Shown: positions 38,042-47,633 of the stretch, in pieces | How the letters are laid out: every line of letters begins with the position of its first letter | Position numbering within the stretch: position 1 is the first letter of the stretch | NCBI RefSeq assembly: GCF_030813355.1 | Contig: NZ_JAUSUD010000021.1 | Span: 1 to 64,000 of the forward strand | Direction: 5' to 3' | Length of the DNA stretch: 64,000 nt | From: Metabacillus malikii | Lineage (GTDB): Bacteria; Bacillota; Bacilli; Bacillales; Bacillaceae | Notes under the pieces: model-generated | Database searches by the model: none | Seen by the model: the letters and a program-made list of their open reading frames with translations, nothing else | Told to the model about the DNA's origin: nothing | Translations under genes and position numbers: made by a program

Positions 38042-38140
38042 TTATGTTTCCTTTCTTTACGTAACAAAATAAAAAAAGCAGGCTAATATCTTATCGTTTT
38101 TTCATTATTGCCATGGTCAGTGAAGATTGTAATAAATAAC

Positions 38141-38863
38141 TTATTCTAATGCTTCCTGTATATACTTATATAATGCGGCATCCATCCCAAACTGCAAACC
38201 ATTATTAGGGTTTTCTGCATGGAATTTTTCAGTTTGTTTTCTTAAATCACGGTCATGCCCTGTGAATGAGTAGACAATGTCACCCCATTTTTTTGCTAAT
38301 GCTTGTACCTTACTACTCTTAGGCGGTGTTCCATTTTCTTTTTCTAATTGTATTCTTTTCATAATCATTTTAAATTCCTGTTCTACTTCTTTTAAAGTAT
38401 CTTCATCATATTGATCATAATAATGTTTCATGATGTCTAATTGCTCTTTTGTAAAGTATTTTTCTTGATACATTTTCATTGCTCCTAATAGTTTTGTTAA
38501 TCCCTCTACGGACATTATTTTTTTACTATGAATTGTTTTTAAAGCACTCTCTAATTCATATAGTAGATTTTGTTGAACTTTTATATCTCTTTTTATACGT
38601 GTTATTTGGGTTTCAATAATATTTGTGGCAAAACCTTTTTCTTTTTTCGTAATGACAGACTTTATATCATCTAAAGATAACCCAATTTGTTTTAAAGCTA
38701 AGATCTGGTGTAGCTTGGACAAATCCAATTTTGTGTAAAGCCGATGTCCAGACTCTGTATATTTAGAAGGCGAAAACAAATCAATTTGATCATAATATCT
38801 TAAAGTTCTTATCGTTAAGCCTGTTAATGATGCGATCTCTCCTACTTTCCAGTATTCTTTCAT
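38141..38863 (-). CDS. MerR-family regulator with TipAS domain
   Basis: A 240-residue regulator. The MerR helix-turn-helix (WKVGEIASLTGLTIRTLRYY) covers the first 70 residues, then a dimerisation coiled coil, then a TipAS-like antibiotic-recognition domain at about 120-238 (YFTKEQLDIMKHYYDQYDED). TipA-type proteins bind thiopeptides and similar ligands. It lies inside the ISL3 element, 32 bases after the Hsp33 gene, and may be cotranscribed with it. Confidence 0.92.
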   Translation of the reverse strand: MKEYWKVGEIASLTGLTIRTLRYYDQIDLFSPSKYTESGHRLYTKLDLSKLHQILALKQIGLSLDDIKSVITKKEKGFATNIIETQITRIKRDIKVQQNLLYELESALKTIHSKKIMSVEGLTKLLGAMKMYQEKYFTKEQLDIMKHYYDQYDEDTLKEVEQEFKMIMKRIQLEKENGTPPKSSKVQALAKKWGDIVYSFTGHDRDLRKQTEKFHAENPNNGLQFGMDAALYKYIQEALE

Positions 38864-38895
38864 ACATAATTCACCCTTATAAAATGTATTAACCT

Positions 38896-39765
38896 TTACT
38901 TCAAAAGTCCTTGAATTTCATTATAATTGAAGCGATATGCCCTTCCACAGATTTGACAGGCTGTATTAATAGGCTCTTGATTATTAATTGCTTGTTTTAA
39001 TTCACCCTTACTTAAAGAATAGAGCATCCCGTAGAACATTTCTTTGGAGCATCCACAGAAAAATTGGATAGGGCTATATCCTATAACTTTTACATCCTTA
39101 AATAGCCTACTTAGCTTTTCTTCAATATTGTTCTTGCTATATTTATTCAAACTGGCAAAGAATTCTTGATTTGAATTAACCGTGTGTTCTACTTCACCAA
39201 TAAGGTCTGGCGTAGCACCAGGAAGCAATTGAGCATATACAGCATTGCTGAATTGAATACAATTGTCATTTCCAAATCTAATATTGGCTTCTATATATGT
39301 TTGAATTTGCTCACTCTGAATAAAATAATGTGAAATATCATCGTCAATGTTTCGGTATGGCATATCAGTTATACCAGTAAATTGATTCATAGACGAGCCT
39401 TTTATCACACGAATAGTTCCCTTATGACCAATAAGGCGATCAAGCGATATTTTATTAATATAATCAGCAGGGGCTTTCAGTAATTCTCCGTTGAGATAAC
39501 CACGGACATTTCCTTTTGCATCTGCATCGGCAAAAACTTTAAATTTGGGGTCACTCATTGTCATTTGGAGACTTATTCTTTGAGCCCCTTTTAAGGATCC
39601 TGTAATTATGCTCATTACTGAAATGGTTTTTCCTAATGTAAGTTTAAGAATTTTATTCGTTTCTTTGTTAAGGCTAAGAATTTCATTAATTAATTTTGTA
39701 TTATCAACAAAATACAAACGAACTTGATTGTCATAAATTAGTGTCTTAACAATTGTATTTTCCAT
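38896..39765 (-). CDS. hslO: Redox-regulated chaperone Hsp33
   Basis: A 289-residue chaperone activated by oxidants. The C-terminal zinc switch is complete: C-x-C (FFCGCSKE) then 30 residues then C-x2-C (ACQICGR), within the known C-x-C-x27-32-C-x2-C pattern. The N-terminal Hsp33 core is full length. The chromosomal Bacillus copy (hslO) usually lies elsewhere, so this is probably an extra copy carried as cargo. The ATG follows AAGGAAA. An AT-rich promoter region of about 150 bases separates it from the right end. Confidence 0.93.
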   Translation of the reverse strand: MENTIVKTLIYDNQVRLYFVDNTKLINEILSLNKETNKILKLTLGKTISVMSIITGSLKGAQRISLQMTMSDPKFKVFADADAKGNVRGYLNGELLKAPADYINKISLDRLIGHKGTIRVIKGSSMNQFTGITDMPYRNIDDDISHYFIQSEQIQTYIEANIRFGNDNCIQFSNAVYAQLLPGATPDLIGEVEHTVNSNQEFFASLNKYSKNNIEEKLSRLFKDVKVIGYSPIQFFCGCSKEMFYGMLYSLSKGELKQAINNQEPINTACQICGRAYRFNYNEIQGLLK

Positions 39766-39942
39766 TTTACTTTTCCTTTCTATTATTCATTGTTAAGTAC
39801 ACTATAAAACATAACCTTACGTAAGGTTCAAGTCCAAATACAAATTTCATGTATTATTGGTTTCCACATGATTATCCGTTTTAGTTGTTTTTTTACATCA
39901 AAATTAAAAATTGTTGTTTTCCACACGAAAATCCGATTACCC

Positions 39943-39950
39943 TATTTTTG
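39943..39950. repeat. Right 8-bp target duplication of the ISL3 element
   Basis: TATTTTTG directly after the right terminal inverted repeat, identical to 36666-36673. Confidence 0.85.
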
Positions 39951-39969
39951 TTTATGATCGTCCAAAGTT

Positions 39970-40179
39970 TTATTTGTTTTTTTGCACCAAGTCTTTATCA
40001 AATTTCACTTTTTGTATCACTGGGTTATCCTCGGAATAAATCTCAACTATTGCTGTGATCCAATTGTTTTTCTCATTAACCTGACGATTACCGAAAACCC
40101 ACAAGCCAACCTCTTCTAATTGTTTAATCTGCTTTGTTAGATCATTCTCCAAATCAAATCTTTGGCTGATCTCAATCAT
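39970..40179 (-). CDS. Small unknown protein (69 residues)
   Basis: MIEISQRFDLENDLTKQIKQ followed by a strand-rich part (GLWVFGNRQ, WITAIVEIY). No strong ribosome-binding site is seen. It lies between the ISL3 element and the ATPase gene and may be a fragment. Family not recognised. Confidence 0.35.
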   Translation of the reverse strand: MIEISQRFDLENDLTKQIKQLEEVGLWVFGNRQVNEKNNWITAIVEIYSEDNPVIQKVKFDKDLVQKNK

Positions 40180-40262
40180 ATTCCAGATATCTAATACATC
40201 CGCAACTAAAGATTAGGATTAAGGAAGTAGCATCCTATGATTCAACGGGAATTGAAGTTAAT

Positions 40263-42465
40263 TTGAGTAAGATCAACTACATTTACGGAAGCAATGGTAC
40301 GGGGAAAACTACTATATCTGAATTGCTACGAAATAGCGATAATCAAAAGTTCTCTTCTTGTAATATAGAATGGAAGCAGGGCAGCCCTGATTTTGATATG
40401 TTTGTTTATAATAGAAATTTTGTTCAAGAGAATTTCAGTACCCACAACGATATAAAAGGTATCTTTACTCTCGGAAAGGAATCTACTGAGATATTAGCCT
40501 TAATTGATGGGAAATTGAAAGATGCAGAGAAACATCAGGACCGGATTGGAAATTTAGAAAATAACATAAAGCAAAAAAAAGAGCAGTTAGAAATCTTAAA
40601 AACAAGTTTTATAAATCAGTGTTGGAATCTAAAACAAAAATATGATGAAAGTTTTAAAGAGGCATTTACAGGTCTTCGTAATAATAGAGAGAAATTTATG
40701 GAAAGGTGTATGGATGAGGCCGTAAGTAACAATAGTCAACTGTTTCGAATCGAAGAATTAAAAGGCAGAGTGGAATCCGTATTTAATAGCCCTCAAGAAA
40801 AAGTTGGAGTAATCCCAATTATTGACTATGATAGTTCCTTGGAGCATCAATCAATATTTAAAACAAAAATAATAGGCAAAAAAGATATTGATGTTGCACA
40901 ATTAATTTCTAAATTAAATATAAGTGATTGGGTACAACAAGGGCACATACATATGGAGGATACAGATGGCATTTGTCCTTTTTGCCAACAAGAACTTCCT
41001 GTAAGTTTTAAGGAGAAAATGGATGAGTATTTTGATGAAACATATAGCGAACAAATACAAAACCTTAATTCTTCAATAGAAAAATATAAAAGTGATACTC
41101 TAAACCTTTTTGAAAGGTATATATTTCTTGTTAACGAAGACACCCCTTTCGTTAATAAAGAGAAAATAGCTTCCCTATTTGAAATAATGAATTCAACTTT
41201 TAAGGAAAATATTCAGTTGCTCGAAAGAAAGAGCATTGAACCAAGTAGAAGTATTGAGTTAAATTCAATAACAAGCTACCTTGAGCAAATAAAATCAGAG
41301 GTTGAACAGGCAAATGTACAAATTTCAGAGTTAAATAGGGTAATTGACAATATCAAAGAAGAAAAGGAAAGGTTAATAAAAGATATATGGCGATTTATCG
41401 TTGAAGAGAATAAGAGTAATTATGAAAATTACATAAGTAATTCTGGAAGAGAAAATACAGCTTTAGAGGGAATGAAAAGAAGTCAGGATGGGCAAAAAGA
41501 CCACAAAAAGAGACTAGAAGAAGAGGCGATTGAGCTACAGAATCAACTTACCAGTGTTTTACCTTCTATTCATGAAATTAATACGCTTCTTAAATCATTT
41601 GGCTTTACAAATTTCCAGTTAGCAGAATCTGGTGAACAGGGTAATTACAAGATTGTAAGGGAAAACGGTGAAGACGCCAATGAAACATTAAGTGAAGGAG
41701 AGAAAACCTTTATCACCTTCCTGTATTTCTATCAGCTCATTAACGGAAGTAATGATCAGGACAAAGTAAATACAGCAAGGGTAGTTGCGATTGATGACCC
41801 AATTTCTAGCCTAGATAGCAATATACTATTTATGGTAAGCAACCTGATAAATAATTTAAAGAAAAAGGTAAGAAGTAAAGATTCGAACTTTAAACAATTG
41901 ATAATATTGACCCACAATGTTTATTTCCATAAGGAAGTTTCTTTCAATAAAGGCATGAGTAATAAAAGGCAGCCTGATGAAACATTTTGGATCATCAGGA
42001 AGATGGGTAATATATCTCACATTAGTGGGTATGAAGAGAATCCTATTAAGAATTCATATGAACTACTTTGGAAAGAATTACGAGAAAATCCTAATTCAAT
42101 AACAACACCAAACATTATGAGAAGGATATTAGAAAATTACTTTAAGTTCTTCGGGAATGTTGATGTAAATGAAATTGTTGAAGGGTTCCCTGATGAAGAT
42201 AAAGTGGTTTGTAATTCTTTACTTTCATGGGCTAACGATGGATCGCATCATGTGAACGATGATTTATATGTAAGATAGTAACCAAGAACAAAATACAATC
42301 TATTTTGAAGTATTTAGAAAGATCTTTATTTATTCTAATCATGAGTCTCATTTCAATATGATGATGGGGAACATTGTTAGTGAAGTGGAGAAGAATGAAG
42401 CAAAGGTTGAGGCTAACAAGGAAATACAAGAGGCATTGGCCCAGGTTGCTGCTGGTAAAGAATAA
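40263..42465 (+). pseudogene. AAA_13/RloC-like zinc-hook ATPase, frameshifted near its end
   Basis: An SMC-like ATPase of the AAA_13 group that includes the anticodon nucleases PrrC and RloC. Walker A is GSNGTGKTT (about residues 9-17), followed by coiled coil. A CPFC zinc hook lies near residues 238-241, a second coiled coil follows, then signature LSEGEKTF near 478 and Walker B VVAIDDPISSLD near 513. The frame stops at 42278; removing four bases (ATAG near 42275-42278) restores it to TAA 42463, adding about 62 residues (NQEQNTIYFEVFRKIF and on). The 5' end is also odd: the frame is open upstream with fitting sequence (IRIKEVASYDSTGIEVN) but no good start codon. Confidence 0.75.
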
Positions 42466-42486
42466 AATACTAGGAGGGGAACCGTG

Positions 42487-43356
42487 ATGTCAAAAGCTGT
42501 CCATTACGACCTTACAACCTTCGAAAGTACAATACAATCACTCGGAAAATATTTGAATATAACAGAAAGAGAAATTAGTAAATATATCGCTAATAATAAG
42601 GATAATTATGATAGCGATGAGTTCATTGAATTGTTTCAAATAACTGATGAACAATTGTTATCAAGTGAGCTTATAATGTCCTCCCTCCATGTTACTACTA
42701 ATAATGATGATTGTTCGAGTATAAAAAAATACGGGCTAATTAATTTGCAACAAGCTATATCCTTAGACACTCCATTAAATAAATACCTACAGAATCATGG
42801 TGTTCAAATAGATTTAGTAAATAAACAAATTCATTATAAAGGGGGAATTTACAATATATCGAAGGATTTTCGAGGTCTTTCAGGACGGAATTCAGCAGAA
42901 TGGGTGAGTTTTAAATTATTTGAGGATTACCAAATTAATTCGTTCTTTTCCAGTGAAAATGTACTAAATTATGGAGGAAACGTGAATGAAAATCCAGAAT
43001 TCCTTTATAATTTAGCACAACTTCTGAAAGATGGAAAAATAAAATATGATTGGATGAATGACACCAACAAAAAATGCTACATAATCAAGTTCGAAGCACC
43101 TCTTAGTAATATTAATAATTTTTATCATAGGACTTATACAGAAAACCTAGAGGAAATTGAAATTGATTTGATGAATAGAAAATGGATTATCGAAAAATCA
43201 TTATCAATATTAAATGATGGAATTTTTCATGGTGGTTATACTAACGAAATTCATTGTGAATTGAAACCAAGTGTCTCTGTACCGTTTAGTAATATTATTA
43301 AAATATATACTCCAAGCGAATATTTAAAGGAATACAAAGTAAATAAAAATGAGTGA
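42487..43356 (+). CDS. Unknown protein, possible ADP-ribosyltransferase-like effector
   Basis: A 289-residue cytosolic protein, not recognised. About 60 helical N-terminal residues are followed by SSLHVTTNNDDCSSIKKYGL, a pattern like the H-x-T...SI...GL start of DarT/ART-like folds. Later motifs are KDFRGLSGRNSAEWVSF and FYHRTY. AGGAGGGG precedes the start; GTG 42484 is an alternative. It begins 21 bases after the frameshifted ATPase, so the two form a pair, as in many anti-phage systems. The enzymatic suggestion is weak inference from pattern only. Confidence 0.6.
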   Translation: MSKAVHYDLTTFESTIQSLGKYLNITEREISKYIANNKDNYDSDEFIELFQITDEQLLSSELIMSSLHVTTNNDDCSSIKKYGLINLQQAISLDTPLNKYLQNHGVQIDLVNKQIHYKGGIYNISKDFRGLSGRNSAEWVSFKLFEDYQINSFFSSENVLNYGGNVNENPEFLYNLAQLLKDGKIKYDWMNDTNKKCYIIKFEAPLSNINNFYHRTYTENLEEIEIDLMNRKWIIEKSLSILNDGIFHGGYTNEIHCELKPSVSVPFSNIIKIYTPSEYLKEYKVNKNE

Positions 43357-43449
43357 GAAAATCATAAAAGCTATTTTGAGGCCCATTTCACCATGGGTTT
43401 TAACTGAAAAAGTATGTAGTTAATACCAGTTTTCTTATTTATATTTTTT

Positions 43450-43595
43450 GGGCTGGATCTAATAGGGGTTCAGTCTTTTTTTTGTTCAATACGCTCCCTA
43501 TCCCCTGTTCAATAAGGGTTTTCAGTTTTGTCTTTCCAATACAAAAACCTATAGGATTACCAATCTCTATTCGGTTTGTTTCCTAACTGTAATAC
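43450..43595 (+). repeat. Dispersed intergenic repeat, copy 4, truncated (R4)
   Basis: Only the middle part is present: GGCTGGATCTAATAGG hairpin and T-run, then CCCTGTTCAATAAGGGTTTT and CCAATACAAAAACCTATAGG to TTTCCTAACTGTAA. These match 9168-9310 in copy 1. The tandem 21-base units and the purine-rich end are absent. Confidence 0.7.
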
Positions 43596-43639
43596 TGTCT
43601 CTTTATTCAATCGTAGAATCAATATCAAATAAATTTCAT

Positions 43640-43708
43640 TCAAATATTTACTTGAATGTTAAGAGGGGAAAGGAGTATAATATATTCAAATGAACACTTG
43701 AATGATAA
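43640..43708 (+). promoter_or_regulatory. cadCA copy 2 promoter with two CadC operators
   Basis: TTGAAT at 43652-43657 and TATAAT at 43676-43681, 18 bases apart. Palindromes ATTCAAATATTTACTTGAAT and ATTCAAATGAACACTTGAAT flank them as in copy 1. The -10 box is closer to consensus than in copy 1 (TATAAT against TATACT). Confidence 0.8.
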
Positions 43709-43721
43709 AGGAGTGATAATA

Positions 43722-44087
43722 ATGAGTAACGATACCTGTGAAATTTATTGTTATGATGAAGAAAAGGTAAATCGAATACAAGGGGATTTACAATCAATTG
43801 ACATTGTTAGTGTATCTCAAATGCTAAAAGCTATTGCAGATGAAAATAGAGCAAAAATTACCTACGCTTTGTGCCAAGATGAAGAACTATGTGTGTGCGA
43901 TATAGCAAATATTGTAGGTGTTACTGTAGCGAATGCTTCTCATCATTTACGTACCCTCCACAAGCAAGGGATTGTTAAGTCCAGAAAAGAGGGAAAACTA
44001 GCATTTTATTCATTAGATGATGACCACATTAAACAGATAATGATGATCGCTTTAGCACATAAAAACGAGGTGAAAACCAATGTCTGA
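43722..44087 (+). CDS. cadC: Cadmium-sensing repressor CadC, copy 2
   Basis: Nearly identical to the CadC at 29092, differing at the N-terminus (MSNDTC against MNKKDTC) and in VKSRKEG. All four metal-ligand cysteines are present. ATG 43722 follows AAAGGAGTG; an in-frame ATG at 43656 lies in the promoter. It overlaps cadA copy 2 by 8 bases. Product is 121 residues. Confidence 0.96.
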   Translation: MSNDTCEIYCYDEEKVNRIQGDLQSIDIVSVSQMLKAIADENRAKITYALCQDEELCVCDIANIVGVTVANASHHLRTLHKQGIVKSRKEGKLAFYSLDDDHIKQIMMIALAHKNEVKTNV

Positions 44088-46209
44088 TCAAACAGCAAAA
44101 CTAAATGAACAAGAAATGAAAGCATATCGGGTTCAAGGATTTACTTGTACAAATTGTGCAGCTATTTTTGAAAATAATGTTAAAGAATTGCCGGGTGTTC
44201 AGAATGCGAAAGTAAATTTTGGAGCATCTAAAGTTTATGTTCAAGGGAATACAACGATTGAAGAATTGGAAAAAGCAGGTGCGTTTGAAAATTTAAAGAT
44301 TCGGGATGAAAGAGAACAAAAAGTAGAACGTGAACCATTCTGGAAACAGAAAGAAAACATTAAGGTATATATATCAGCCATTTTGCTTGTAGTCAGTTGG
44401 TTCTTAGGTGAGCAATATGGTGAGGAGCATATATTGGCTACGATTGGATATTCAGCGTCTATTTTAATTGGGGGGTATTCGCTATTCATTAAAGGACTTA
44501 AAAATCTAAGCAGATTACAGTTTGATATGAATACACTAATGACCATTGCGATTATAGGAGCTGCCCTTATTGGTGAGTGGGGTGAAGGAGCAACCGTTGT
44601 TATCCTATTTGCGATTAGTGAAGTGTTAGAGCGTTATTCAATGGATAAAGCTCGTCAATCAATTGAATCATTAATGGACATTGCTCCAAAAGAAGCCTTG
44701 ATTCGCCGTGGAAATGAAGAAATGATGATTCATGTTGATGAAATTCAAGTTGGAGATATTATGATTGTAAAGCCTGGTCAAAAATTAGCGATGGATGGAA
44801 TCGTTGTAAAAGGAAAGTCTACGTTAAATCAGGCTACGATTACAGGTGAAAGTGTTCCAGTAACGAAAACAATTGATGATGAAGTCTTTGCAGGAACGTT
44901 GAATGAAGAAGGATTGCTCGAAGTTAAAGTAACAAAACGAGTTGAAGACACCACTCTTTCAAAGATTATTCATCTTGTAGAAGAAGCTCAAGCAGAACGA
45001 GCACCTTCTCAGGCGTTTGTTGATAAATTTGCAAAATACTATACACCGGCAATTGTGGTTTTGGCTCTATTAATTGCGGTTATTCCACCATTATTTGGAG
45101 GAGATTGGAGCGAATGGATTTATCAAGGCTTAGCCGTATTAGTAGTTGGTTGTCCGTGTGCCTTGGTTGTCTCTACTCCAGTTGCTGTAGTTACTGCAAT
45201 AGGAAATGCAGCAAAAAATGGGGTGTTAATTAAAGGGGGTATCCATTTAGAAGAAGCAGGACACTTAAAAGCAATTGCTTTTGATAAAACAGGAACATTA
45301 ACAAAAGGGATTCCTGCTGTAACAGACATTGTGATGTATGGTGGAAATGAAAATGAACTGTTAACCATTACAGCAGTGATTGAAAAAGGATCCCAACATC
45401 CATTAGCTTCAGCTATTATGCGAAAAGCAGAAGAAAAGGGATTAGACTTTAATGGTGTAATGGTTGAAGACTTCCAATCTATTACAGGTAAAGGCGTAAA
45501 AGCCAAAGTAAATAATGAAATGTATTATGTCGGAAGCCCAGCACTTTTTGAAGAATTACACGGAAGTATTGAAAGTGATAGAAAACAAAAGATTACTGAA
45601 ATGCAAATCCAAGGAAAAACCGTGATGGTACTAGGAACGGAAAAAGAGATACTTTCATTAATTGCCGTAGCTGATGAAATTAGGGAAACATCAAAAGAAG
45701 TTATCGGTAAATTGAATAATATTGGAATTGAAACGGTAATGTTGACAGGGGATAACAAAGGAACTGCAACAGCAATTGGGAAACTGGTTGGGGTTTCTGA
45801 TATTAAAGCTGATTTACTCCCAGAAGATAAATTGAATTTCATTAAAGATCTTCGAGGAAAACATCAAAGTGTAGCAATGGTTGGGGATGGCGTGAATGAT
45901 GCACCAGCACTTGCAGCTTCCACTGTTGGTGTAGCGATGGGTGGTGCTGGAACCGATACAGCATTAGAAACGGCTGATATTGCCTTAATGTCTGATGATT
46001 TAAGCAAATTGCCATATACAATAAAGTTGAGTCGTAAGGCTTTAGTAATCATCAAGCAAAATATTACCTTCTCTTTAGCGATTAAATTAGTGGCATTACT
46101 GTTAGTTATGCCTGGTTGGTTAACACTATGGATAGCCATATTTGCCGATATGGGAGCAACATTGCTTGTAACTTTAAATAGTTTAAGGTTATTAAAAGTA
46201 AAAGAATAA
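44080..46209 (+). CDS. cadA: Cadmium/zinc-exporting P-type ATPase CadA, copy 2
   Basis: A 709-residue P1B-2 ATPase, the same length as copy 1 and about 96% identical (about 30 changes by eye). The metal-binding motif reads GFTCTNCA where copy 1 has GFTCANCA. The CPC, DKTGT, TGDN and GDGVNDAP motifs are intact, so both copies should work. Many differences from copy 1 are silent, which argues against an assembly artefact. Confidence 0.97.
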   Translation: MSDQTAKLNEQEMKAYRVQGFTCTNCAAIFENNVKELPGVQNAKVNFGASKVYVQGNTTIEELEKAGAFENLKIRDEREQKVEREPFWKQKENIKVYISAILLVVSWFLGEQYGEEHILATIGYSASILIGGYSLFIKGLKNLSRLQFDMNTLMTIAIIGAALIGEWGEGATVVILFAISEVLERYSMDKARQSIESLMDIAPKEALIRRGNEEMMIHVDEIQVGDIMIVKPGQKLAMDGIVVKGKSTLNQATITGESVPVTKTIDDEVFAGTLNEEGLLEVKVTKRVEDTTLSKIIHLVEEAQAERAPSQAFVDKFAKYYTPAIVVLALLIAVIPPLFGGDWSEWIYQGLAVLVVGCPCALVVSTPVAVVTAIGNAAKNGVLIKGGIHLEEAGHLKAIAFDKTGTLTKGIPAVTDIVMYGGNENELLTITAVIEKGSQHPLASAIMRKAEEKGLDFNGVMVEDFQSITGKGVKAKVNNEMYYVGSPALFEELHGSIESDRKQKITEMQIQGKTVMVLGTEKEILSLIAVADEIRETSKEVIGKLNNIGIETVMLTGDNKGTATAIGKLVGVSDIKADLLPEDKLNFIKDLRGKHQSVAMVGDGVNDAPALAASTVGVAMGGAGTDTALETADIALMSDDLSKLPYTIKLSRKALVIIKQNITFSLAIKLVALLLVMPGWLTLWIAIFADMGATLLVTLNSLRLLKVKE

Positions 46210-46329
46210 AGATAATATTTTAAGCTAAGATGATTATTTTCTAATTTCTCAATAGTGATATTTTGAATAAAAAGTGTTTTAACGATCTTGGCTACCTTCT
46301 TACTTCTTTATGCTTTTTTCTATTATATA

Positions 46330-46530
46330 TAGCTGTTACTTTCCTCTTCCCCATGCTAAAAAGTCGGTACCTACTGCTAAATAGTTGGTATCCAGAGCGG
46401 GAAGACCAGCGGGTAAACAAATATGTATTCAATCTTGATTCTATCGTAAAATCAATCAAAATTCGGGGGGCGGGTCCAGTAGGACTTCGTCCCTTTTCTT
46501 TTCTAAAAGGCAAAGTAAAGGGAAAACAGC
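46330..46530 (+). repeat. Dispersed intergenic repeat, copy 5, truncated (R5)
   Basis: The first 65 bases from TAGCTGTTACTTTCC to GTTGGTATCCA are identical to copy 1. Then come a small deletion (CCAGAGCGGGAAGACC) and partial matches to the ATATGTATTC segment and a hairpin region (GGGTCCAGTAGGACTTCGTCCC). The purine-rich half is absent. It follows cadA copy 2. Confidence 0.75.
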
Positions 46531-46574
46531 GGAAGTGGTGAGAATTCCTCCGCTGTAGTGTAAATTTGTACATT

Positions 46575-46796
46575 TTAGTTTTCACTTTTAGTAGAGTCGT
46601 CTTTTTTACGAGATGCTAAACCTATGACCCCGCCAACTATAATAAATACAATGTTTAAAATGATTTCAAATCCTTGAAAGGCATCAACATAATTAACTAA
46701 AAACCAGCTTTTACCTCCATTTGTTAGATGATTAATTAGCCCTCCTACTCCTTGGATAAGGAATAGTAAACTAAGTCCACTAATAATTTCTTTCAT
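46575..46796 (-). CDS. Small two-helix membrane protein
   Basis: A 73-residue protein with two hydrophobic segments (about residues 5-22 and 42-64) and a charged tail ending KKDDSTKSEN. ATG 46796 follows GAGGTG; the in-frame GTG at 46805 is that ribosome-binding site itself. It lies 24 bases after the GAP-family gene and is probably in one operon with it under TetR control. Family not recognised. Confidence 0.65.
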   Translation of the reverse strand: MKEIISGLSLLFLIQGVGGLINHLTNGGKSWFLVNYVDAFQGFEIILNIVFIIVGGVIGLASRKKDDSTKSEN

Positions 46797-46820
46797 GATG
46801 AACACCTCATTAAAATTTTT

Positions 46821-47534
46821 TTAATTTAATATGCCTCTAAGACCGATGTTGAAAAAAACTGCACCTACTACTCCTATCGCTACTAAGAGTGAAGAAATTG
46901 GAGCTTCATTTAATTTTGACCTGATTTTATTTAGAAATTGATGTAGTTTGTCTTTAAGCACAATATTAACTCCTAAAAGCAGTAGTGAAGGAAGCACCAT
47001 TACAAGATTGTACCCAGTTATAATTAAGATAGAAGGAGTAGGCTCTATTGCTAGGTGATCCATTAATAAAATTGAATAAAAGTAAGGCAATGCAGTTACA
47101 AATTCAATTAGAAAAACAATGCTTCCTAATATGATCATCCCTTTGATAGTTGTGTTTGTGGGTATAATTGAAATTAAACGTTTTTTTGTAGTATCTTTTG
47201 GTTTACTGAAGCTAATTAGAACAAGAACCATTCCAAAAAGGATATAAAACCAATTGATAAAGTCAATTTCAGATAATTGTTCGATTCTCGTCAATAGTGA
47301 TTCTCCACCAAAGTATAGTGATAAACCCATTACAAAGTAGCCTAATTGCGTAATAGATAGAAAAACAAGCAAGCGAGAAGATAATTGATTAGGTTGTGTC
47401 AATAATAAATAGGCTGTTACAGCGAGTACACCAGGACTTAATATGTCAACTAAGGCACAAATGGAAATAATTATTAAGGCTGTTGATATGTCTATTAATG
47501 AAGATGGCATCATTGCTTCAATCGTTTCTATCAA
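46821..47534 (-). CDS. GAP-family (SfLAP/LysE-like) membrane protein
   Basis: A 237-residue protein with six hydrophobic helices. The early motif DILSPGVLAVTAYLLL and the overall layout match the GAP/Sap (sulfolipid-1-addressing) family, which is distantly related to LysE exporters. The substrate is unknown. Divergent from a TetR gene with a palindrome between them, so it is probably repressed by that TetR and induced by a ligand. Confidence 0.8.
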   Translation of the reverse strand: MIETIEAMMPSSLIDISTALIIISICALVDILSPGVLAVTAYLLLTQPNQLSSRLLVFLSITQLGYFVMGLSLYFGGESLLTRIEQLSEIDFINWFYILFGMVLVLISFSKPKDTTKKRLISIIPTNTTIKGMIILGSIVFLIEFVTALPYFYSILLMDHLAIEPTPSILIITGYNLVMVLPSLLLLGVNIVLKDKLHQFLNKIRSKLNEAPISSLLVAIGVVGAVFFNIGLRGILN

Positions 47535-47571
47535 TTAAATAGTACCTCCTTTTTAATATGTGGTATTATTA

Positions 47572-47611
47572 TAATACAATGTGCTAAAAAATATAATAAC
47601 ACACTGTATTA
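47572..47611. promoter_or_regulatory. Probable TetR operator
   Basis: TAATACAATGTG at 47572-47583 and CACACTGTATTA at 47600-47611 form a near-perfect inverted repeat in the divergent region between the GAP-family and TetR genes. Confidence 0.65.
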
Positions 47612-47633
47612 AATAAGGGAAGTGGTTTTAATA

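Larger units (their letters stand above)
36674..39942 (-). mobile_element. ISL3-type transposon carrying hslO and a MerR gene
   Basis: A 3,269-base element with terminal inverted repeats of about 25 bases: left GGGTAATCGGAAAATAGTG at 36674 and right, read inwards, GGGTAATCGGATTTTCGTG from 39942. Both end in GTGGAAA. An 8-bp duplication TATTTTTG flanks it. All genes lie on the minus strand: a broken ISL3 transposase, then (upstream) a TipAS-type MerR regulator and an Hsp33 gene. A sub-terminal copy of the end sequence lies at 39861 (TTTCCACATGATTATCCG). Elements with passenger genes are known in ISL3; this combination I do not recall. Confidence 0.85.

Noticed and set aside
40263-42278. Direct call of the ATPase as the anticodon nuclease RloC
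   Set aside because: The hook and ATPase motifs fit, but I cannot confirm the nuclease active-site residues in the C-terminal part, and there is a separate downstream partner gene, which RloC does not need.
43722-46209. Second cadCA copy as an assembly artefact
   Set aside because: It differs from copy 1 at many silent and about 30 coding positions and has different flanks.
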